Of a DNA stretch of 64,000 nt, positions 58,427-64,000 are shown piece after piece. The first letter of the stretch is position 1. Every line of letters begins with the position of its first letter. Below the pieces are notes generated by a model. The model saw only the letters and a program-made list of their open reading frames with translations, had not been told where the DNA came from and searched no databases. The stretch is from Floridanema aerugineum. GTDB lineage: Bacteria > Cyanobacteriota > Cyanobacteriia > Cyanobacteriales > Aerosakkonemataceae. Both the position numbers and the translations under genes were made by a program. The DNA lies in the NCBI RefSeq assembly GCF_041929345.1, contig NZ_JBHFNQ010000164.1, positions 3,759 through 67,758 on the forward strand, written 5' to 3'.

Positions 58427-59284
58427 TCAAGGATTCACCGCATTAAATAAAGCCGAATAATCAGCCTCAGCAAGTCCCATTTCTTGAGCAATTTCTAAAA
58501 TTTGTCGCACGCCTTCCAAACTGTGAGTATTTAAGTTATTTGACTGCGCTTGATTGAGGAACAAATTTGTATCTTTGAGTAGATGTTTGGTCGGAAAATT
58601 GGGATTAGTAAAATCTCTTTCCAACATTCGCTTTAGTTTCTTGTCGAAAGTTGGTGCATATAAAGCACTTTGGCGTAAAAGTTCCATGAAAGTTTCTACT
58701 TCTACACCTTGTTTTTGGACTAAACTTAAACTCAAAGCAAAGGCAGTAGTTAGGGAAGCAATTAATTGATTCAGTGCTAATTTAACTGCCGCTGCTGTAC
58801 CTACTGAACCAATTAAACGAGGTTCGGAACCAAAGTTTTGTAAGAGATTTGACCATTTCGCAAATTGTTCGGGAGTCGCCCCTACCATGACGATTAATTT
58901 ACCAGCTTCGGCTTCGGGAATACTGCCTAAAACTGGTGCTTCTAAATACTCACCTCCAGCCGCAATTACTTGCTTTTCAATCTCTTGGCTTTCTTGCGGG
59001 GCAATGGTTCCCATTTGAATAATCGTTCGTCCTTTCAGTTCAGCTTTGGCACTTTCAGAAAGTACAGTTTGCTCAATGGCTGAAGCGTTGGTAAGCATTA
59101 AAATTGTACAATCGGAATTGGCGATCGCACTTTCCGGCGAATCAACCACTTGAGCACCCGCTGCTTTCAATTCCTCCACCTTTGATGCAGTGCGATTGTA
59201 AACAACCACAGGTATTTTGGCACACAATAATCTTTGCACCAAAGGCTTACCCATTAACCCAGTTCCCAAAAATCCTACTTTCAT
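58427..59284 (-). CDS. NAD(P)-dependent beta-hydroxyacid dehydrogenase
   Basis: The 285-residue product has the Rossmann motif GFLGTGLMGKPLVQRL, the substrate segment APVLGSIPEAEAGKL and the catalytic-Lys region AVKLALNQL, plus LLKDTNLFLNQA. This is the 3-hydroxyisobutyrate/glyoxylate reductase-type (GLYR1-like) pattern. It reduces or oxidises a short hydroxyacid or succinic semialdehyde. It is convergent with the phosphatase-like gene, with a CCCAGTC heptamer array between them. It has its own promoter region at 59285-59458, shared with the divergent DUF5132 gene. Confidence 0.88.
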   Translation of the reverse strand: MKVGFLGTGLMGKPLVQRLLCAKIPVVVYNRTASKVEELKAAGAQVVDSPESAIANSDCTILMLTNASAIEQTVLSESAKAELKGRTIIQMGTIAPQESQEIEKQVIAAGGEYLEAPVLGSIPEAEAGKLIVMVGATPEQFAKWSNLLQNFGSEPRLIGSVGTAAAVKLALNQLIASLTTAFALSLSLVQKQGVEVETFMELLRQSALYAPTFDKKLKRMLERDFTNPNFPTKHLLKDTNLFLNQAQSNNLNTHSLEGVRQILEIAQEMGLAEADYSALFNAVNP

Positions 59285-59458
59285 CGACTACTAACCCGAT
59301 CGCAACAACTTAAAGTTACACCTTCTTTGACAATTAATTGCGTTTGTAATCATTTAATTAAGTCTTATGTCAAAAGAATTATTGCAAATTTAAAGTATGT
59401 ATTCTAGTATTTAATAATGGTTTTCTTAACCTGTTCTTTACCTGAAGGAGGTACAGAG

Positions 59459-59776
59459 ATGGCTCTAATGGACGATCTACTCAAGGGTTTAGCATTGGAT
59501 AAAGTAATCTCTGGTGGTGGAGTTCCCGGTGCTGTAGTAGGTATCGGCGCATTGTTGTTAGCACCCGTCTTAATTCCAGTGGTAGCTGGCGCAGGTAAAC
59601 CTGTAGCCAAGGCTGTGATTAAAGAGGGAATTAAACTTTACGAAAAAGGTAAAGAGTCTTTTGCAGAAGTGGGAGAAGTTTTTGAAGATTTGATCGCAGA
59701 AGCTAAAGCAGAACTCGCAGAAGATGACAAAACTTCTACAAATAACCAACCACAACCAATTGTTGTTAGTGACTGA
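59459..59776 (+). CDS. DUF5132 family protein
   Basis: The 105-residue product starts MALMDDLLKGLALDKVISGG and carries a hydrophobic Gly/Ala-rich segment (GAVVGIGALLLAPVLIPVVA) followed by an acidic tail. DUF5132 is found mainly in cyanobacteria, next to HMA2 and P-type ATPase genes. The ORF could begin at 59417, but the ATG at 59459 has an AAGGAGGT ribosome-binding site 7 bp before it. One membrane segment is likely, so it is probably a small membrane subunit or chaperone of the ATPase at 60616. It is the first gene of the metal-transport set. Confidence 0.8.
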   Translation: MALMDDLLKGLALDKVISGGGVPGAVVGIGALLLAPVLIPVVAGAGKPVAKAVIKEGIKLYEKGKESFAEVGEVFEDLIAEAKAELAEDDKTSTNNQPQPIVVSD

Positions 59777-59812
59777 AGTCTCAAAGAGGCTTAATTGGAT
59801 TTATGACAAGAA

Positions 59813-60328
59813 ATGAAACACACCCATATTGCTAGTAGTACTCCCAGCCGAACTAGGATAAAACTTTCTCAAAAACGTCGCAATGCTGATGAAATGGCGC
59901 GGATTGTCCATGCACTGAAAGAACATCCCCAGATTGTTGATATTCGTCCGAATATTAACACTGGCAGCATTGTAATTTATCATGCTGAAAATGATGGAAC
60001 TGTGGACAATATCCAAGCTGTTTTGCAGGATTTAGGCATCATTTTGGGAGACATTTTTGATGTAGCAATAGTAGAGGGAAAGTCGGGAGTAGCAAAGGAT
60101 TTAACTAATGCTATTTCTGACCTTAACCAAAGAGTTGGACAAGCAAGCGGCGGTGTAGTCGATTTGCGATTCTTGGTACCCGTTGGACTTGGTACGTTGG
60201 CAATTTATCAGTTACTCCAAAAAGGATGGCAATTTGAAACGGTTCCTTGGTATGTGTTAGCTTGGTACTCTTTTGATAGCTTTATTAAGCTGCATTATAC
60301 CTCCGATCCAGAACAAAAAAATAGTTAG
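59813..60328 (+). CDS. HMA2-like domain protein
   Basis: The 171-residue product has a heavy-metal-associated-like fold without CxxC (THIASSTPSRTRIKLSQKRR, VDIRPNINTGSIVIYH), then a hydrophobic stretch (LVPVGLGTLAIYQLL) and a short C-terminal segment (WYVLAWYSFDSFIKLH). It resembles the first domain of the ATPase at 60616 (shared SRTRIKL/PGRVRLK-type start). It lies 36 bp after DUF5132. Without cysteines it is unlikely to bind Cu or Zn as HMA domains do; a regulatory or structural role is inferred. It ends before a hairpin-rich gap of 287 bp. Confidence 0.75.
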   Translation: MKHTHIASSTPSRTRIKLSQKRRNADEMARIVHALKEHPQIVDIRPNINTGSIVIYHAENDGTVDNIQAVLQDLGIILGDIFDVAIVEGKSGVAKDLTNAISDLNQRVGQASGGVVDLRFLVPVGLGTLAIYQLLQKGWQFETVPWYVLAWYSFDSFIKLHYTSDPEQKNS

Positions 60329-60477
60329 TCTGATTTTCCTAAGTCCCTTGATTTAGTGAGAAATCAGACTCTAAATCTGTCTTTAGCGATCGCGCATTTT
60401 TCGCGAATCGCTACTCCTTTTTCATCTCAATTTTCCCGGAAATATTTTGTTTCCCACTAACCTCTTTAGGGGTTAGT
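60327..60477 (+). promoter_or_regulatory. Three hairpins between the HMA2 and ATPase genes
   Basis: The 287-bp gap has AGTCTGATTT...AAATCAGACT (60327-60370), AGCGATCGCGCATTTTTCGC followed by GAATCGCT (60385-60412) and CTAACCTCTTTAGGGGTTAG (60458-60477). The first may end the upstream transcript. The last two, with an AT-rich stretch after them, could form an attenuator or promoter region for the ATPase gene. A TTTAAAGG-like sequence and GGTGGAGG lie just before the ATPase start. Confidence 0.4.
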
Positions 60478-60615
60478 TTCTCATCAACCCAATTTTGCTT
60501 AATAAAAGGTTAAGAAAGTGGCTTTGATTACAAAAGAAATAAAAATCTGCCATTAAGATTTTCTGAAGTTTAATTTTGATCCTTTAAAGGGTGGAGGAAT
60601 AACAACTGAGAAAAA

Positions 60616-63600
60616 ATGACCTATCTCACTGCACAAAACACTAACAACGCTCTGCAAATCGTCCATAATGTTCCCGGTAGGGTGCGTCTAAAAGCAACTG
60701 ACAGTAGTCAGGTAAAAGCTTTGGAAAAAGTAGCGCAAAAACTCCGCAAACAAGAGGGGATTTACGAAGTTAGAACAAACTCGGCAACGAGAACTTTAGT
60801 TGCTACCTTTGACAGCGATATTGTATCAATGCCAGAGATTTCTAAAATTCTTCAACAGTCTGGATCGACTCAACCATTAGTGTTAGTTGAAAAAGAGCAG
60901 AAACAAGAGTTACAGGAACTTTTAGCATCGGGAGATCTGGCGCAACAATATCCGCTGATTGCTCGATCGATCCTTTCTCTAATTGCCGGAATGTTAGCTA
61001 CCAGAGCATTAGGAGTAACTGGGTTAATGTCCTTGCCAGTATTCATGATTACAGACAGAGTAAGTCATGAATTACTAAAATATATTGAGTCGGAATTTCT
61101 GTCAGAAAAGCCAGAAGAAACTCAAGATTCAGCTAACCAAGAAAATGGCAAGGTAACAGATCGCCAAGAGCTAAGTTATAGCATAGTGCATGAGACTCTT
61201 GGAAGACTTCGCTTTCGCATTCCCTTAGTTGCTAAAGATGTTGATTACGCTCAAAAACTGGTTCAATTAGCCGAATCAGATCCCAGAATTACTAACATTA
61301 AGATTAACAAAGATGCGGCATCGGTAGCAATTTGTTACCAAGCATCTGATTTATCGCCAGCAGAAATAAAAGCTCATTTAGTGCATTTAATTGAATTAGC
61401 GAATGACCCCAGCACTTTGATTAAAATTGGTTCTTCTGCTATCATAGAAACAGAAGAAGAAACTAACCCTTGGTCTAACTTAAGTTTGCCTGTAGCGACT
61501 GCGGTGTTAGCTTTATTAAGTGGACCAATGGGTGTACCAATTCCGCCGATCGTGACTGGAGGTGCGATCGCACTTGCCACAATTCCAGTAGCACAACGCG
61601 CCTTAGAAAGCATCCTGAACGAACGCAAATTAAACATCGATTTTCTAGACTTTTCTGCGATCGCAATTACCACATTGCAAGGTCAATTTATTAACCCAGC
61701 AATCATGTTAATCTTGATTGAACTTGGGGAAGCAATCAGAGAACAAACGGCACGTTCTTCCAAAAAACAAACCTTAGATTTGCTCGATTCCTTAAAGCAA
61801 TTTGTTTGGGTAGAACGCAACGGCGAAAAGCAGGAAATTTCCATTCACGATGTCCAAAAAGGCGATATTCTCATCGTTTATCCCGGCGATCAAATACCAG
61901 TAGACGGACGAATTTTGCGGGGTAAAGCATTAATTGACGAACAAAAACTCACAGGCGAATCAATGCCTGTAATGCGAAGCGAAGGACAAACAGTTTACAC
62001 CTCTACTTTAGTGCGAGAAGGACAACTTTACATCCTCGCCGAACACATTGGCATTGAAACTCGCGCCGGACAAATTATTAAAGTGATGCAGGATGCACCT
62101 GTTCACGATACCCGGATTGAAAATTACGCCGCCAAAGTTGCGGATCAAGCTGTTATTCCCACCCTATTACTATCAGGAATTGTCTTTGGTTTAACCGGAA
62201 ATTTAGCTCGTGCAGCTTCCATTTTAACCATCGACTTTGCTACAGGAATTCGCGTTTCTGTACCAACAACTGTCTTAGCTGCCTTGACTTATGCGGCAAG
62301 AAGAGGTATCTTAATTCGTAGCGGTAGAGCATTGGAAAAATTAGCTACTGTGGATGCAGTTGTATTTGATAAAACAGGTACTTTAACTAAAGGTGAACCC
62401 ACAGTTGTTAACGTCGAAACTGCCAGCGAATCAATCTCTCGTTTGCAAGTTTTAGAACTCGCCGCAGCTGCCGAACAAAGAATAACTCACCCTGTCGCTG
62501 TTGCTGTCGTCAAATATGCTGAAGATCAAGGTGCAAGGATTTTACAACGTGGGGAATGGCATTACGAAATTGGTTTAGGAATTCGCGCCGAAATTGACGG
62601 ACAAAATGTGTTAGTTGGCAGTAACACTTTCCTGAAAAAAGAAGGAATTAGCATCGATATATTGCATGAAAAATACCCCTATCTCTTATCAGGAAGTTGT
62701 TCTTTAATCTACGTCGCCAGCAATGGCGAATTGCAAGGCGTAATTGCTTATCGCGATCCTTTACGTGCGGAAAGTCGCGATGTAATTAAAGCATTACGCA
62801 CTGCTGCGGACATGGATATTCACATTTTAACAGGCGATAACAAACGCACAGCAAAAGTAGTTGCCAGTGAGTTAGGAATTGCGCCAAATAATACTCATGC
62901 AGAAGCATTTCCTGAAACCAAAGTTGCGGTTGTTAAAGCATTACATGAAGAAGGAAAAACTGTAGCTTTTGTGGGTGATGGAATTAATGATTCTCCGGCG
63001 CTTGCTTATGCAGATGTTTCTGTTTCTTTCGGTGATGGTTCTGATGTGGCAAGAGAAACGGCAGATGTGGTATTAATGGAAAATAATTTGCGTGGTTTGC
63101 CGGAAGCGATCGCGATCGCCCGCCAAGCACTAGAATTAATTAACCAAAATACCGCCATTGTCGCCGTACCAAACTTGAGTGCTTTAGTGTTAGCAGTGTT
63201 ATTTGGAATTCCCCCACTCGCCGCCACTTTAGTTAACAATGGTTCAGCTATTGTTGCTGGATTAAATGGTTTACGTCCGCTGCTAATTAGTAACGAAGAA
63301 ATGGATCAGTTGGCTAATAATTTAGATAACAATCAACAGCCAACAGTAGAATCAACTAATGGTAATGGCAAATCCTATCACCTGGAAATAATTCCTCCCA
63401 ACGGCAATGGTAAACCTCACAATTCTGTAGAGATGAAAGATTTGGAACTCATCACTACTAATGGTAATGGTAATGGCAAATCTCACATTCCCAAAGAACT
63501 GAGTTTAGTACATTTAAACGGAAAAACTGAGCATTCTCATAATGGGAATTCCGTTGCAGTAGTCGAAAAAAATGGTAAATCTCACTCCCATCTAAAGGTG

Positions 63601-63777
63601 ATTGAAACAACCAGATCGTTAACAGGTAAAGCTTTAGCAGAACGCTTAAAAGTCAGCGTTGGTACCCTCAGTAAAAGAAAGTCACAATCTGACTTTTCCC
63701 AATGGTCTAAAACTAAAGATCCTGAAGGAATTACCTGGCAATATTCAGCTAAATCTCAACTGTTTGTGAGTGTTTAA
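60616..63777 (+). CDS. P1B-type heavy-metal ATPase lacking CPx, with helix-turn-helix-like tail
   Basis: The 1053-residue product has two N-terminal HMA-like domains without CxxC (IVHNVPGRVRLKATDSS, YSIVHETLGRLRFRIP), the actuator motif TGES, the phosphorylation motif DKTGTLTKGEP near residue 585, the HP locus QRITHPVAVAVVKY, and GDGINDSPALAYADVS near 786. The membrane CPC motif is replaced by SILTIDFATGIRVSVPTT near residue 537. After the last membrane segment come Asn/Gly-rich low-complexity repeats (NGNGK) and a C-terminal helix-turn-helix-like segment (LTGKALAERLKVSVGTLSKR). It pumps a metal ion across membrane with ATP; the ion is unknown, and the lack of CPC argues against Cu and Zn. 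The stop codon is the first base triplet of a MITE-like element. Confidence 0.9.
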   Translation: MTYLTAQNTNNALQIVHNVPGRVRLKATDSSQVKALEKVAQKLRKQEGIYEVRTNSATRTLVATFDSDIVSMPEISKILQQSGSTQPLVLVEKEQKQELQELLASGDLAQQYPLIARSILSLIAGMLATRALGVTGLMSLPVFMITDRVSHELLKYIESEFLSEKPEETQDSANQENGKVTDRQELSYSIVHETLGRLRFRIPLVAKDVDYAQKLVQLAESDPRITNIKINKDAASVAICYQASDLSPAEIKAHLVHLIELANDPSTLIKIGSSAIIETEEETNPWSNLSLPVATAVLALLSGPMGVPIPPIVTGGAIALATIPVAQRALESILNERKLNIDFLDFSAIAITTLQGQFINPAIMLILIELGEAIREQTARSSKKQTLDLLDSLKQFVWVERNGEKQEISIHDVQKGDILIVYPGDQIPVDGRILRGKALIDEQKLTGESMPVMRSEGQTVYTSTLVREGQLYILAEHIGIETRAGQIIKVMQDAPVHDTRIENYAAKVADQAVIPTLLLSGIVFGLTGNLARAASILTIDFATGIRVSVPTTVLAALTYAARRGILIRSGRALEKLATVDAVVFDKTGTLTKGEPTVVNVETASESISRLQVLELAAAAEQRITHPVAVAVVKYAEDQGARILQRGEWHYEIGLGIRAEIDGQNVLVGSNTFLKKEGISIDILHEKYPYLLSGSCSLIYVASNGELQGVIAYRDPLRAESRDVIKALRTAADMDIHILTGDNKRTAKVVASELGIAPNNTHAEAFPETKVAVVKALHEEGKTVAFVGDGINDSPALAYADVSVSFGDGSDVARETADVVLMENNLRGLPEAIAIARQALELINQNTAIVAVPNLSALVLAVLFGIPPLAATLVNNGSAIVAGLNGLRPLLISNEEMDQLANNLDNNQQPTVESTNGNGKSYHLEIIPPNGNGKPHNSVEMKDLELITTNGNGNGKSHIPKELSLVHLNGKTEHSHNGNSVAVVEKNGKSHSHLKVIETTRSLTGKALAERLKVSVGTLSKRKSQSDFSQWSKTKDPEGITWQYSAKSQLFVSV

Positions 63778-64000
63778 GTAGGTAGATATAAATAAAGTGA
63801 AAACTATGGCGGGCAAGATGCCCGCCCCACAAGAGTTAGAGCTTTGTAGTGGGGTGGGCATCCTGCCTGCCCCACAAGAGTTAGAGCTTTGTAGTGGGGT
63901 GGGCATCCTGCCTGCCCCACAAAAGTTAGAGCTTTGTAGTGGGGTGGGCATCCTGCCTGCCCCACAAAAGTTAGAGCTTTGTAGTGGGGTGGGCATCCTG
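63775..64000. mobile_element. MITE-like element, right end beyond window
   Basis: The element opens TAAGTAGGTAGATATAAATA and AAGTGAAAAC, matching the end of the element at 32367. After the GGCGGGCAAGATGCCCGCC arm, a 45-bp unit (TGGGGTGGGCATCCTGCCTG, CCCCACAA, AGTTAGAGCTTTG) repeats at 63850, 63895, 63940 and 63985. The array continues past the right edge, so its size and the second terminus are not visible. It begins at the stop codon of the ATPase gene. Confidence 0.75.

Noticed and set aside
63745..63996. Minus-strand 83-codon frame with repeated MPTPLQSSN
   Set aside because: It reads the 45-bp MITE array backwards and overlaps the ATPase end; not a gene.
1..64000. rRNA, tRNA or replication origin
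   Set aside because: I saw no recognisable tRNA cloverleaf, rRNA or origin sequence by eye; a tRNA search tool would be needed to exclude small RNA genes.

Overview
The window looks like chromosomal DNA of a filamentous, Oscillatoria/Phormidium-like cyanobacterium. The evidence is direct: very many GCGATCGC (HIP1) octamers, AT-rich non-coding DNA, short tandem heptamer repeats at gene ends, large numbers of small palindromic repeats, and gene families typical of this phylum (poly-HAMP hybrid kinase with CheR/CheB, a cyanobacteriochrome-type GAF protein, Uma2 and DUF29 proteins, DUF6335, and a DUF5132/HMA2/P-type ATPase set). No rRNA, tRNA, CRISPR array or replication origin was recognised.

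Layout. (1) 1-8608, minus strand: a signalling block with a response-regulator/PAS/histidine-kinase gene cut by the left edge, stand-alone CheB and CheR, and a 2039-residue hybrid kinase built on a 276-bp tandem repeat encoding paired HAMP modules. (2) 8830-27378, mostly minus strand: a cell-surface glycan region with GT9 (heptosyltransferase-type) enzymes, two GT2 enzymes, a radical SAM/SPASM protein, a NodU/CmcH-type carbamoyltransferase, a GT4-GmhA fusion, HldE1-type kinase, GmhB phosphatase, an SDR and a further GT. Together they cover three of the steps towards ADP-heptose and supply several enzymes that could use it; the adenylyltransferase and epimerase are not in the window. A stress protein, a probable mini-cyanobacteriochrome, a REP-associated transposase in its own repeat array, a DoxX protein, an orphan antitoxin and a metallophosphoesterase are interspersed. 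(3) 27622-34143: BrnT/BrnA toxin-antitoxin, a type IIG restriction-modification protein and a lipoxygenase. (4) 34483-37970: a PucR/CdaR-type regulator and two more GT9 enzymes. (5) 38524-44755: a large metallophosphoesterase, Dps, RecX, a SAM hydrolase-family protein, a GH13 enzyme and a GH31 pseudogene. (6) 44874-51627: a stress-type gene series (DUF6335 divergent from DUF2267, DJ-1/PfpI, SDR, phosphoribosyltransferase, exported protein, Zn-alcohol dehydrogenase, small proteins, cupin). (7) 51746-59284: a coiled-coil/TPR membrane protein, Uma2-DUF29-Uma2 genes, an ATP-grasp protein beside a phosphatase-like protein that has lost its catalytic Cys, and a beta-hydroxyacid dehydrogenase. (8) 59459-63777: DUF5132, HMA2-like protein and a P1B-type ATPase lacking the CPx motif, followed by a MITE-like repeat that runs off the right edge.

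A theme through the window is repeat activity. At least five dispersed repeat families are present. One (GTGCGTTA...TAACGCAC) surrounds a RAYT transposase and forms arrays. Repeats appear to supply the C-terminal codons and stop of several genes, an upstream in-frame extension of another, and an in-frame insertion inside the type IIG enzyme. The most interesting candidates for follow-up are the stand-alone DXCF-type GAF protein, the heptose cluster with its GT4-GmhA fusion, the non-CPx metal ATPase with a helix-turn-helix-like tail, and the RAYT/REP system.
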